Source: Hydrogenophaga aromaticivorans
GTDB lineage: Bacteria; Pseudomonadota; Gammaproteobacteria; Burkholderiales; Burkholderiaceae_C
Direction: 5' to 3'
DNA length: 64,000 bases
Assembly: GCF_013387465.1 (NCBI RefSeq)
Contig: NZ_VYGV01000006.1
Coordinates: 901,638 to 965,637 of the forward strand
Shown here piece after piece: positions 55,733 through 63,672 of this stretch. Numbering within the stretch: position 1 is the first letter of the stretch; each line of letters starts with the position of its first letter. The position numbers and the translations under genes are program-made. Below the pieces are notes generated by a model. That model was given only the letters and a program-made list of their open reading frames with translations. It did not search any database and was not told the origin of the DNA.

Positions 55733-56194
55733 ATGACACGCACACATCGCTTTCGAAACACCCTCGCTGCACTCGCCACCGGGCTGGCGCTGCTGACGGG
55801 CCACACCGCCAGCGCCCAGAGCATGGTCAGCGTGAAAGGCAACGTCCTGAACATGCGTTCGGGGCCCGGCACAAACACCGAGGTCCTGTGGGAGCTGCGA
55901 AAGGGTTACCCGCTCAAGGTGGTCGCCCGCCAGGGCAACTGGCTGAAGGTCAGTGATTTCGAAAACGACCGCGGCTGGGTGGCGCGCTCACTCACGGGCC
56001 GCACGCCGCACCACGTCGTGAAGTCCCGGGTCGCCAACATCCGCTCCGGCCCCGGCACGCAGCACCGCATCGTCGGCAAGGCCGAATACGGCGAGCTGCT
56101 GCGCACGCGCGAGAAGCGGCCCGACTGGGTGCGCGTGGAGCGCGACAACGGCAAGACCGGCTGGATCGCCAAGCGCCTGTTGTGGGGCTGGTGA
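55733..56194 (+). CDS. Secreted protein with two bacterial SH3 repeats
   Basis: This 153-residue protein has a Sec signal peptide (TLAALATGLALLTGHTASAQS) and two SH3b repeats (about 32-85, NVLNMRSGPGTNTEVLWEL..., and about 95-150, RVANIRSGPGTQHRIVGKAEYG...). Both carry the RSGPGT signature. SH3b domains bind peptidoglycan or other cell-wall ligands, so a cell-envelope role is likely. ATG 55733 has GGAG in its leader; the frame is open upstream but that part is not signal-like. It lies 97 bp after the Lon-like gene, same direction. Confidence 0.9.
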   Translation: MTRTHRFRNTLAALATGLALLTGHTASAQSMVSVKGNVLNMRSGPGTNTEVLWELRKGYPLKVVARQGNWLKVSDFENDRGWVARSLTGRTPHHVVKSRVANIRSGPGTQHRIVGKAEYGELLRTREKRPDWVRVERDNGKTGWIAKRLLWGW

Positions 56195-56254
56195 GCGGGT
56201 CCTGACCCTGGCTCTCGGCCGTGGGCCAAGGTTCCCACTGCCCCACTCAACAGT

Positions 56255-56920
56255 TCAAACCTCGCCAAGGGCTTTGGCCGCCAGGTGAGCCGGCCGTTCG
56301 ATGCAGCGCACGATCCAGTCGTGCGTCAACGGGTGCTCCGCCATCAGGCTGCGTGCCGCTCGGGCCCAGTTCAGCACGCTGGCGACGCACAGGTCGGCCA
56401 CGGTGAAGCGCGGCGCCGCCAGATACGCTTCACCGCGCTCGTTCTGCTGTTGCAGGTGCCGCTCGATCACGCGCAGCGCCACCGCCAGGCGCTTCTCGGC
56501 AGCGGTGGCCAGCTCGGGTTTGCGCCGTTCGGCGGGCATCACCATGCGGTGCATCAACACCGTCAGTGCATCGGCCTCGCATTCGTTCACCACCCAGAAG
56601 CTCCAGCGCAGCGCCTCGGCGTCTTCGCGGGCGTTGGCGGGCGTGATGCTGGTGCCATCGGGCTGGCCGTGGTGACGCGCGATGTAGAGCGCGCAGGCCA
56701 TGCTTTCCCACACCACGACCTCACCACCCTGCTCCGGCGGCCGCTGATCCGCCACCACCGGGATGTGGCCGTTGGGGTTGAGCGCCAGGAATTCGGGGGT
56801 TCGCGTGGCACCGCCCTGGAAAGGCGTGGGCACGTGGACGAAATCCAGACCGAGTTCGGTGGCGGCCCAGAGCGGGCGCACCGCGCGCGAGGCGGGGATG
56901 CCGTAGATGGTGAGACTCAT
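56255..56920 (-). CDS. Glutathione S-transferase family protein
   Basis: This 221-residue cytosolic protein has an N-terminal thioredoxin-fold domain (SLTIYGIPASRAVRPLWAATELGLDFVHV; GSH-site NPNGHIPVV and the ESMA turn motif, WESMACALYIARHHG) and an all-helical C-terminal domain (about 90-221, FTVADLCVASVLNWA with the conserved Asp). ATG 56920 matches the family start. The likely role is detoxification or redox chemistry; the substrate is not evident. It is convergent with the SH3 gene and 20 bp downstream of the HAD phosphatase gene. Confidence 0.88.
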   Translation of the reverse strand: MSLTIYGIPASRAVRPLWAATELGLDFVHVPTPFQGGATRTPEFLALNPNGHIPVVADQRPPEQGGEVVVWESMACALYIARHHGQPDGTSITPANAREDAEALRWSFWVVNECEADALTVLMHRMVMPAERRKPELATAAEKRLAVALRVIERHLQQQNERGEAYLAAPRFTVADLCVASVLNWARAARSLMAEHPLTHDWIVRCIERPAHLAAKALGEV

Positions 56921-56940
56921 GGAATCAAGATGGGGAAAGT

Positions 56941-57684
56941 TCAGCCCAGCGCGCGGCACAGGGCCAGCAGTTCGGACACGGTGATGTGGGGCGCCAGCGG
57001 CGCATGTTCCCAGGCATGGCCTTCGCGGTTCACCCACGCGAGCTGCATGCCGGCGTTCAGGGCACCCACACCGTCGAGGTGCGCGTCGTCGCCGACGTGC
57101 AGCACCTGCGACGCCGCCACGCCGGCGGCCTGCGCGGCGGCGTGGAAGATGCTCGTATCGGGCTTGGCGGCACCGAACCCATGGGCATTGAGCGAGGCCC
57201 GGAAATGCGCGCCGATGCCCACGCGGTGCACGTCCGCGTTCCCGTTCGACACCGCCACCACCGGGTAGCGGCTGCTCAGCCATTCCAGCGCAGGCAGCGC
57301 GTCGTCAAACAGCTCCACGCGGTGGCGTTCGGCAAAGAAGACCTCAAACGCCGGCTCGGCCAGGGCCGGGTCATCGCCCGCGCGCTGCAGCAACAGCCGG
57401 ATGGACTCGCGGCGCAGTCCGCTCATGTCGTGCGCCAGGTCGGGCCGGGTGGTGTTCATCTGGTTGCGCAGCTCGCGCAGCGTGCCCGGCGCGGCAGACA
57501 GCGCGGCGGTGGCCGGCGCGTGTTCGCTCAGCCAGGCCTGCAGCGCGTCTTCGGCACGCGTGATCGTGGGCCAGATCGGCCAGAGCGTGTCGTCCAGGTC
57601 GAGCGTGATGGCGCGGATGCGCGAGACGTCCAGGCCGGCGTCGATCACAGGGGGAACAGGTGAGCTGGGTTCGAGGGTGTTCAT
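56941..57684 (-). CDS. HAD-superfamily hydrolase
   Basis: This 247-residue phosphatase-like protein has HAD motif I RAITLDLDDTLWPIWPT (nucleophile D and acid D), motif II VAVSNGN, motif III Lys (GAAKPDTSIF) and motif IV HVGDDAHLDGVGALNAG. A cap region of about 75 residues follows motif I, giving the C1-capped subtype typical of small-molecule phosphatases. The N-terminus carries a Pro-rich leader of about 20 residues. It is divergent from hemH with only 19 bp between start codons and forms a probable two-gene unit with the GST gene. Confidence 0.9.
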   Translation of the reverse strand: MNTLEPSSPVPPVIDAGLDVSRIRAITLDLDDTLWPIWPTITRAEDALQAWLSEHAPATAALSAAPGTLRELRNQMNTTRPDLAHDMSGLRRESIRLLLQRAGDDPALAEPAFEVFFAERHRVELFDDALPALEWLSSRYPVVAVSNGNADVHRVGIGAHFRASLNAHGFGAAKPDTSIFHAAAQAAGVAASQVLHVGDDAHLDGVGALNAGMQLAWVNREGHAWEHAPLAPHITVSELLALCRALG

Positions 57685-57703
57685 GTGTGCGGGAGAATAG
57701 CGC

Positions 57704-58795
57704 ATGGCATTCCAACAAGAACCTCCCTTCTCGCATGGCCAGTCGGCCGGTACGGCCGTTGTGCTGTGCAACCTCGGCACCCCCGACGAAGCCACCGCCC
57801 CGGCGGTGCGCCGCTACCTCGCCGAGTTCCTGGGGGACCACCGCGTGGTCGAGATCCCCAAGCCGATCTGGTGGCTGATCCTGCACGGCATCATCCTGCG
57901 CACCCGGCCAGCCAAATCGGCCGCCAAGTACGCCAGCGTCTGGACGCCCGAGGGCTCGCCGCTCAAGGTGTGGACACAGAAGCAGGCCACCTTGCTGCGC
58001 GGCTACCTGGGCGAGCGCGGCCACCAGGTCACGGTGCGCTACGCCATGCGCTACGGCAATCCGTCGATCCCCGCCGTGCTCGACGAGCTCAAGGCGCAAG
58101 GCATCACCCGCGTGCTGATCGTGCCGGCCTACCCGCAGTACAGCGGCACCACCACCGCCAGCGTGATCGACGCGGTGGCCAGCTGGAGCCTGAAGGTGCG
58201 CCTCCTGCCCGAGCTGCGCTTCGTGAACCGCTACCACGATGACGCTGGCTACATCGAAGCGCTGACCCGGAAGATCCGAGCGCACTGGATGCACCACGGC
58301 CAGGCCGAGCAGCTGGTGATGAGCTTTCACGGCGTGCCCGAGCGCACCCTGCACCTCGGCGACCCCTACCACTGCGAATGCCACAAGACCGCGCGCCTGC
58401 TGGCCGAACGGCTGGGTCTGGCGAAAGACCGCTACAAAGTCACCTTCCAGTCGCGCTTCGGCAAGGCCAAGTGGCTGGAGCCCTACACCGAACCAACGCT
58501 GATCGCGCTCGGCCAACAAGGCGTGAAGAGCGTGGACGTGGTCTGCCCCGGCTTCACCAGCGACTGCCTGGAAACGCTGGAAGAAATCAACATGGAGGCG
58601 CGCGAAGCGTTCCTGCACGCGGGCGGCCAGCAGTTCCAGTACATCGATTGCCTGAACGACAGCCCGGACTGGATCCGCGCGCTCACCGACCTGACCGAAC
58701 GCCACCTCCAGGGCTGGCCCACGAAACAGGCCGACGACCCAATGGCACTCAAGGAAAGCCGCGCGGCGGCGCTGGCGCTGGGCGCCAAGGACTGA
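57704..58795 (+). CDS. hemH: Ferrochelatase
   Basis: This 363-residue enzyme inserts Fe(II) into protoporphyrin IX, the last step of haem synthesis. The N-terminal strand GTAVVLCNLGTPDEATAPAVRRYLAEFLGD and the catalytic segments LVMSFHGVPERTLHLGDPYHCEC (His ligand) and PGFTSDCLETLEEINMEAREAF (Glu) are conserved. It would supply haem for the cbb3 oxidase and cytochromes encoded at the left end of the window. Only 19 bp separate its start from the divergent HAD gene, so the promoters must overlap one of the two coding regions. Confidence 0.96.
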   Translation: MAFQQEPPFSHGQSAGTAVVLCNLGTPDEATAPAVRRYLAEFLGDHRVVEIPKPIWWLILHGIILRTRPAKSAAKYASVWTPEGSPLKVWTQKQATLLRGYLGERGHQVTVRYAMRYGNPSIPAVLDELKAQGITRVLIVPAYPQYSGTTTASVIDAVASWSLKVRLLPELRFVNRYHDDAGYIEALTRKIRAHWMHHGQAEQLVMSFHGVPERTLHLGDPYHCECHKTARLLAERLGLAKDRYKVTFQSRFGKAKWLEPYTEPTLIALGQQGVKSVDVVCPGFTSDCLETLEEINMEAREAFLHAGGQQFQYIDCLNDSPDWIRALTDLTERHLQGWPTKQADDPMALKESRAAALALGAKD

Positions 58796-58824
58796 CGTGA
58801 CACCTCGGTGCCCTGGACTTCATC

Positions 58825-59040
58825 ATGAACAAGCTGCCCACCCTCCTCACCCTGTGCGCCCTGGCCAGCCTGGCGGCGGGCTGCTCCACGCAGACGGCTT
58901 ACTACAGCGGCCAGGGCTGGCAACGCCAGCAGTGTTTCAAGATCGAGGACATGCAGCAACGGCAGCGCTGCCTGAAGAGCGCCAGCACCTCGCACGAGGA
59001 CTACCAGCGCGAGGTCGAAGCCCTCCCGTCCAGGCCCTGA
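58825..59040 (+). CDS. Small lipoprotein
   Basis: This 71-residue protein has a lipoprotein signal with lipobox LAAGC (Cys 20) and a short hydrophilic body containing a QRQQCFKIEDMQQRQRC segment with two further Cys (37 and 49) that could form a disulphide. It is probably an outer-membrane or periplasmic-facing lipoprotein of unknown function. The start codon is 29 bp after hemH on the same strand. I do not recognise a family. Confidence 0.8.
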   Translation: MNKLPTLLTLCALASLAAGCSTQTAYYSGQGWQRQQCFKIEDMQQRQRCLKSASTSHEDYQREVEALPSRP

Positions 59041-59050
59041 TCTCAGGCTC

Positions 59051-59923
59051 TCAGTGCACACCTGCTAGAAAGCGCTGCACCAGATCCAGCTGCTCCGGCA
59101 CATTGAGCGCCGGCGCGTGGCCACAGCCCGCGATCGTCACCACCAGCGCACGCGGCCCGCGGTCGCGCATGGCTTCGGCGGTGTCGGCCAGCAGCAGGTC
59201 GGATTCCGCGCCGCGCAGGCACAGCACCGGAATGTGAATGCGGTCGTAGGCCTCCCACAGCTCGTAGTCCGCCGGATGCTGGGTGAACTGCATCACCATG
59301 GCCGGGTCGTAGTGCGGTGTCACGCGGCCATTGGGCAGGCGGCGGGTGGAGCTTTCGGTGAGCAGCTTCCACTGCGCATCGGTGAGGAATCCATAGGGCT
59401 TGTAGATGGTGCGGAAGTACTGCTCCAGTTCGCCCACAGTGGCAAACGAGGCCGGATTGCCCGCGTAGCTGCGGATGCGCTCAACCGCGGCATCGGCCAG
59501 CTTGGGGCCGATGTCGTTGAGCACCAGGCGCTGGATGCGGCCCTGCAGCGGGCCGGCCGCGCACACCATGCCGATGGCGCCACCCATGGAGGTGCCCACC
59601 CAGTGGAAGGACGCCACCCCGAGCTGATCCACCAGCGCCGTGGCGATGCGCGCATAGAAGGCCAGGCAGTACTCGGTATCGGGTGTCGGGCTCCATTGCG
59701 ACAGGCCGCGGCCGATGGTGTCGGGGCAGATCACGCGGTGGCCGAGGGCACTCAGGTACGCGGCCAGCGGGTCCATGTCGCGCCCGGTGCGCGCCAGGCC
59801 GTGCCAGGCGATCACGGGCGTGCTTTCGGGCACACCGGGCGCGGGCGCCCAGTCCATGAAATGGATCTCGCGGCCTTCGCACTGGAGGTAGCGCGACTGG
59901 GGAACCACAGCGGAGGTGTTCAT
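59051..59923 (-). CDS. Alpha/beta hydrolase
   Basis: This 290-residue cytosolic alpha/beta-fold hydrolase has the nucleophile elbow GTSMGG (Ser in HWVGTSMGGAIG, about 111), the oxyanion segment HGLARTGRDMDP, the acid Asp late in the fold (LRGAESDLLL) and the catalytic His in GCGHAPALN. It has no signal peptide. Its ATG overlaps the stop codon of livM by four bases (ATGA), which indicates translational coupling to the branched-chain transporter genes. The substrate may be an ester or amide imported by that system, but this is inference from position only. Confidence 0.9.
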   Translation of the reverse strand: MNTSAVVPQSRYLQCEGREIHFMDWAPAPGVPESTPVIAWHGLARTGRDMDPLAAYLSALGHRVICPDTIGRGLSQWSPTPDTEYCLAFYARIATALVDQLGVASFHWVGTSMGGAIGMVCAAGPLQGRIQRLVLNDIGPKLADAAVERIRSYAGNPASFATVGELEQYFRTIYKPYGFLTDAQWKLLTESSTRRLPNGRVTPHYDPAMVMQFTQHPADYELWEAYDRIHIPVLCLRGAESDLLLADTAEAMRDRGPRALVVTIAGCGHAPALNVPEQLDLVQRFLAGVH

Positions 59924-61023
59924 TTCAGGCCCCTGAGTTTCGCGAGGACCGAGCGCTCGCGCAGCTTGCCGACGATGCCGGTGGGAAAGTAGTACACCGA
60001 CAGGACGAACAGCACACCCATCCAGAGCAGCCAGCGGTCGGGCGTGAGCAGCGCGGGCAGCAGCGGGATGCCAGCAGTGGCTTCCCCCGCCATGCGCAGC
60101 AGGTCCTGCAGGTAGCTCTGCGCCAGCACGAACAGCACGCTGCCGATCAGCGCACCGTAGAGCGTGCCCATGCCGCCGATCACGACGATGAGCAGGATGT
60201 CCAACATGATCTCGAACGAGAGCGAGGTGTCGGGCCCGTTGTAGCGCAGCCAGAGTGCGAGCAGGCAGCCGGCCAGCGTGGCGAAGCCGGCCGAGAGCAC
60301 GTTGGACAGCGTGCGGTAGACGACGGTGCGGTAGCCCAGCGCCTCGGCCCGGAAATCGTTCTCACGAATGGCTTGCAGCACGCGGCCGAAGGGCGAGTTC
60401 ACGATGCGCAGGATGGTGAGGAAGATCGCCGTGACGGCCGCGAAGATCAGGTAGTAGGTGATCAGCTTGCCGTTCAGATCCACCTCGCCCAGTGGCGTGA
60501 CCAGCGGCTCTTCGGTCAGCGTGAAACCGGGCGAGAGCAGCTCGGGCACGCTGAAGCTCAGGCCGTCTTCACCACCGGTGAAGTCCGACAGCTGCGAGGC
60601 CAGCGTGAGGAAGGCCGAGGCCACCGCCAGCGTGATCATGGCGAAGAAGATCGCGCGCACCCGCAGCGAAAACAGGCCGATCATGAGCGAAAGCACCAGC
60701 GAGACCGCCAGCGCGCACAGCACGCCCAGCGCGATGGCGCCCCAGGACGGTTCTTCGACCGCGCTCAGCGCGATCGCCACGCCGTAGGCCCCGATGCCGA
60801 AGAACATGGTGTGGGCAAAACTCACGATGCCGGTGTAGCCCAGCAGCAGGTCAAAGCTGGCGACGAGGGCCACGAACACCAGCACCTTGGCCGCCACGTT
60901 GAGCGCCTTCACGCCCGGAAACAGGAAGGGCGCGAACGCCAGCCCCAGGAACAGGATCACCAGCAGCGCGGCGAGCCAGCGGCTGCGCGGCAGGTCGTTG
61001 GAAAGGAGTCGGTGCAACATCAT
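59920..61023 (-). CDS. livM: Branched-chain amino acid-type ABC permease LivM
   Basis: This 367-residue inner-membrane permease has about ten hydrophobic segments and the LivM core sequence GEDGLSF followed by a second half with RAIRENDFRAEALGY, which is the coupling-helix region contacting the ATPases. Two adjacent ATG codons exist; 61020 has GAGGAG at the better distance than 61023. The gene begins 7 bp after livH. The family transports branched-chain amino acids, amides or aromatic compounds, so the substrate is open. Confidence 0.92.
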   Translation of the reverse strand: MMLHRLLSNDLPRSRWLAALLVILFLGLAFAPFLFPGVKALNVAAKVLVFVALVASFDLLLGYTGIVSFAHTMFFGIGAYGVAIALSAVEEPSWGAIALGVLCALAVSLVLSLMIGLFSLRVRAIFFAMITLAVASAFLTLASQLSDFTGGEDGLSFSVPELLSPGFTLTEEPLVTPLGEVDLNGKLITYYLIFAAVTAIFLTILRIVNSPFGRVLQAIRENDFRAEALGYRTVVYRTLSNVLSAGFATLAGCLLALWLRYNGPDTSLSFEIMLDILLIVVIGGMGTLYGALIGSVLFVLAQSYLQDLLRMAGEATAGIPLLPALLTPDRWLLWMGVLFVLSVYYFPTGIVGKLRERSVLAKLRGLK

Positions 61024-61030
61024 CGGCTCC

Positions 61031-62017
61031 TCAACGGTTGGTCACCGGGTACACGCCCTGCGGCCGCCAGAGCAGGATGGCGACCATCAAGGCAATGTTG
61101 GAGAACAGCGCCACCTTGGGCACCAGGAAGCCGGTGTAGTTGGCCATCAGGCCGACCAGCAGCGCGCCGATCAGCGCGCCCAGCGTGGAGCCCAGGCCGC
61201 CGATGATGATGACGATGAAGATCAGCACGTTGACCTGCGCGCCCATCTGCGGGATCACGCTCTGCTGGTACAGGCCCCACATCACGCCGCCCAGGCCGGC
61301 CAGCGCCGAGCCGGCCACGAACACGCCGACGAACAGGCGACGGATGCGGTAGCCCAGCGACTCGACCATCTCGCGGTCCTGCACGCCGGCGCGGATCAGC
61401 AGACCGACCTTGGTGCGGTTGAGCGTCCAGACCATGGCAGCGAACACGGCAGCACCCACCAGCACGGCCAGCAGCCGGTATTTCTCCACCGCGGCATCGC
61501 CCATGAGCACCGCGCCGCGCAGCGCCTCGGGCAGCGGCAGCGGGATCTGCTCGGGGCCCCAGATCACCTTGATCAGCTCTTCGCCGATGATCATGCCGCC
61601 CATGGTGATGAGGATCTGCTTCAGGTGCATGCCGTAGACCGGCCGGATGATCAGGCGCTCGAACACCAGACCCAGCGCACCCGCCACGGCCATCGCCACC
61701 AGCATCGCCGGGAACAGCGCCAGCAGGTTCAGCCACAGGCTGTCGGCCGTGGTGTAGCTCCCCATGCTCGCGAGCACCGTGGTGGCCACGAAGGCACCGA
61801 GCGCGATGAACACGCCGTGGCCGAAGTTGAGCACGTCCATCAGGCCGAACACCAGCGTGAGGCCCGAGGCGATGATGAAGACGATCATGCCCATCGCCAG
61901 TCCGGCCACGGTGAGCGTGAGCCAGGTGGAGGGGCTGCCGATGGCGGGCAAGGCGGCCAGTGCGAGCACCGGCACCAGGGCCATGGGTTTCCAGTCGAGG
62001 TCTTTGAACAAACTCAT
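61031..62017 (-). CDS. livH: Branched-chain amino acid-type ABC permease LivH
   Basis: This 328-residue permease subunit has eight or more hydrophobic segments and the LivH feature GLTLVFGLMDVLNFGHGVFIALGAFVA. The coupling-helix-like segment is RAGVQDREMVESLGYRIRRLF. Its start codon overlaps the livF stop codon by four bases, and livM follows 7 bp after its end. It forms the membrane channel with LivM. Confidence 0.92.
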   Translation of the reverse strand: MSLFKDLDWKPMALVPVLALAALPAIGSPSTWLTLTVAGLAMGMIVFIIASGLTLVFGLMDVLNFGHGVFIALGAFVATTVLASMGSYTTADSLWLNLLALFPAMLVAMAVAGALGLVFERLIIRPVYGMHLKQILITMGGMIIGEELIKVIWGPEQIPLPLPEALRGAVLMGDAAVEKYRLLAVLVGAAVFAAMVWTLNRTKVGLLIRAGVQDREMVESLGYRIRRLFVGVFVAGSALAGLGGVMWGLYQQSVIPQMGAQVNVLIFIVIIIGGLGSTLGALIGALLVGLMANYTGFLVPKVALFSNIALMVAILLWRPQGVYPVTNR

Positions 62018-62748
62018 TGGTGTGCTCCCAGCGAAAGGCCCAGCAGTCGCGACTGCATCGATTCATCGGCCGCCAGCTCGGCCATCGAGCCGCTGTGCAC
62101 CACGCGTCCGTCGTCCATCACGGCCACCGTGTCGCCGAGTTGTCTGGCGAAGTTGAAGTTCTGCTCGACCAGCAGGATCGTGGTCTGCGCCGCCTTGAGC
62201 TGGCGGAAGGCCTCGATCATGTTCTGGATAATCGCGGGCGCCAGGCCCTTGCTGGGCTCGTCGATCAGCAGCAGCTTGCGCGGTTCGACGATGGCGCGCG
62301 ACACCGCCAGCATCTGTTTCTGCCCGCCGGACAGCTTGCCCGCCGGGTGCGTCCAGAACTTCTTCATGGCCGGGAACAGGCCGAAGATCCATTCGAGCCG
62401 CGTGGTGTCGATGTCATCAAGCGTGCGCGCACCGCGCGCGGCCAGCAGCATGTTTTCGCGTACCGAGAGGTCCGAGAAGATGCCCATGCTTTCGGGCACG
62501 TAGGCCACGCCGCTGTGCGCGATGTCGGGCGTCGGTTTCTGCGTGATGTCCTCGCCGTCGAGCACCACCGTGCCCTGGCTGGCGTGCCACAGGCCCATGA
62601 TGGTGCGCAGCGTCGTGGTCTTGCCCGCGCCGTTGCGGCCCAGCAGCATGGTCAGCTGCCCGGCGGGCACGTCGAGGTCCACGCCGTGCAGGATGTGGTA
62701 CGCGCCGATGTGGGTGTGCACGCCCTTGAGAGTCAGGAGATTGCTCAT
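62014..62748 (-). CDS. livF: ABC transporter ATPase LivF
   Basis: This 244-residue ATP-binding subunit has Walker A GRNGAGKTTTLRT, signature LSGGQKQMLAVSRA, Walker B LLLIDEPSKGLAP and the His switch (LLVEQNFNFA). It overlaps livG and livH by four bases on each side. Length and order fit LivF, the second ATPase of a branched-chain amino acid-type importer. Confidence 0.93.
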   Translation of the reverse strand: MSNLLTLKGVHTHIGAYHILHGVDLDVPAGQLTMLLGRNGAGKTTTLRTIMGLWHASQGTVVLDGEDITQKPTPDIAHSGVAYVPESMGIFSDLSVRENMLLAARGARTLDDIDTTRLEWIFGLFPAMKKFWTHPAGKLSGGQKQMLAVSRAIVEPRKLLLIDEPSKGLAPAIIQNMIEAFRQLKAAQTTILLVEQNFNFARQLGDTVAVMDDGRVVHSGSMAELAADESMQSRLLGLSLGAHQ

Positions 62749-63506
62749 GCTGACACCTCTTCTTCAGGGTTGATGCCGAGGTAGGCCTGCTGCACCACCG
62801 GCGAAGCGATCACGGTGGCCGGGTCGCCGTCGGCCACCAGCTCGCCGTTGTGCAGCACGATGATGCGGTCCGAGAGTTCGCGCACCACGTCCATCTTGTG
62901 TTCGACCAGCAGGATGGTCTTGGTCTTGTCGGCCTTGAGCTGGCGGATCAGGTTCAGGATCACCGGCACCTCGTCCACGCTCATGCCCGCGGTGGGTTCG
63001 TCGAACATGAACACCTGCGGCTCCAGTGCCATCAGGATGCCCACCTCCAGCTTGCGCTGGTCGCCGTGCGGCAGGCTGGAGGCGAACGCGTCGCCTTTGT
63101 CGGCCAGCGCCACGGCCTCCAGCACCTCGTCAGCGCGCACCACCAGGTCGCGCCGGTCGCTCCAGATGCGCCAGAGGTTCAGCCCCGCACCCGCCCTCGC
63201 CTGCACCGCCAGCCGCACGTTCTCGCGCACCGTGAGGTTGGGGAACAGGTTGGTGAGCTGGAACGCCCGACCCAGCCCTGCCTGTGCGCGGGCCGGCGCA
63301 CCCAGCGAAGAGACGTCCACCCCGTTCAGGCGAACGCTGCCCGCCGAGGCCCGGATCTGCCCCGAGATGAGGTTGAAGTAGGTCGTCTTGCCAGCACCGT
63401 TGGGGCCGACGATGGCGGTCAGCGTGCCCGGCTCGAAAGCGCAGGACACAGCATTCACCGCCACGTGCCCACCGAAGCGGACCGTGAGATCGCGTGTTTC
63501 AAGCAT
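62745..63506 (-). CDS. livG: ABC transporter ATPase LivG
   Basis: This 253-residue ATP-binding subunit has Walker A GPNGAGKTTYFNL, Walker B QVFMFDEPTAGMSV and the LivG-type signature LPHGDQRKLEVGI, a degenerate LSGGQ as is normal in this subfamily. ATG 63506 (MLETRDLTVRFGG) matches the family start; the longer open frame lies in the leader. Its stop codon overlaps the livF start. A double-hairpin repeat separates it from the upstream receptor gene. Confidence 0.93.
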   Translation of the reverse strand: MLETRDLTVRFGGHVAVNAVSCAFEPGTLTAIVGPNGAGKTTYFNLISGQIRASAGSVRLNGVDVSSLGAPARAQAGLGRAFQLTNLFPNLTVRENVRLAVQARAGAGLNLWRIWSDRRDLVVRADEVLEAVALADKGDAFASSLPHGDQRKLEVGILMALEPQVFMFDEPTAGMSVDEVPVILNLIRQLKADKTKTILLVEHKMDVVRELSDRIIVLHNGELVADGDPATVIASPVVQQAYLGINPEEEVSA

Positions 63507-63600
63507 GAGGTCTCCGACAGGGAGAGGAAGTCTGGGCGCGGCAAGTGCCGCGGCCTTCGGGAACACGGTGGAACCGGCTTTGCCGGGCCACTCGTGTTGT

Positions 63601-63630
63601 CCCCCTTTAGGGGGAAGCCGCGTTAGCGGC
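63601..63630. repeat. Double hairpin repeat between livK-like gene and livG
   Basis: CCCCCTTTAGGGGG (63601-63614) and GCCGCGTTAGCGGC (63617-63630) are two perfect palindromic stems in tandem, followed by CAGGGGGTT, which can also pair with the first C-run. The pattern resembles the small extragenic palindromic units of this lineage. It could lower downstream expression relative to the receptor gene or act as mRNA stabiliser. Confidence 0.6.
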
Positions 63631-63672
63631 GCAGGGGGTTGCGCCGAATAAATCGCAGGGGGTCAAGCGCTC

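Noticed and set aside
51658..55878. A 1406-codon open frame on the minus strand across hpnD, hpnE and the Lon-like gene
   Set aside because: It lies antisense to three clearly recognised genes, has no family resemblance and low-complexity composition; long antisense frames are expected from the codon bias of GC-rich genomes.
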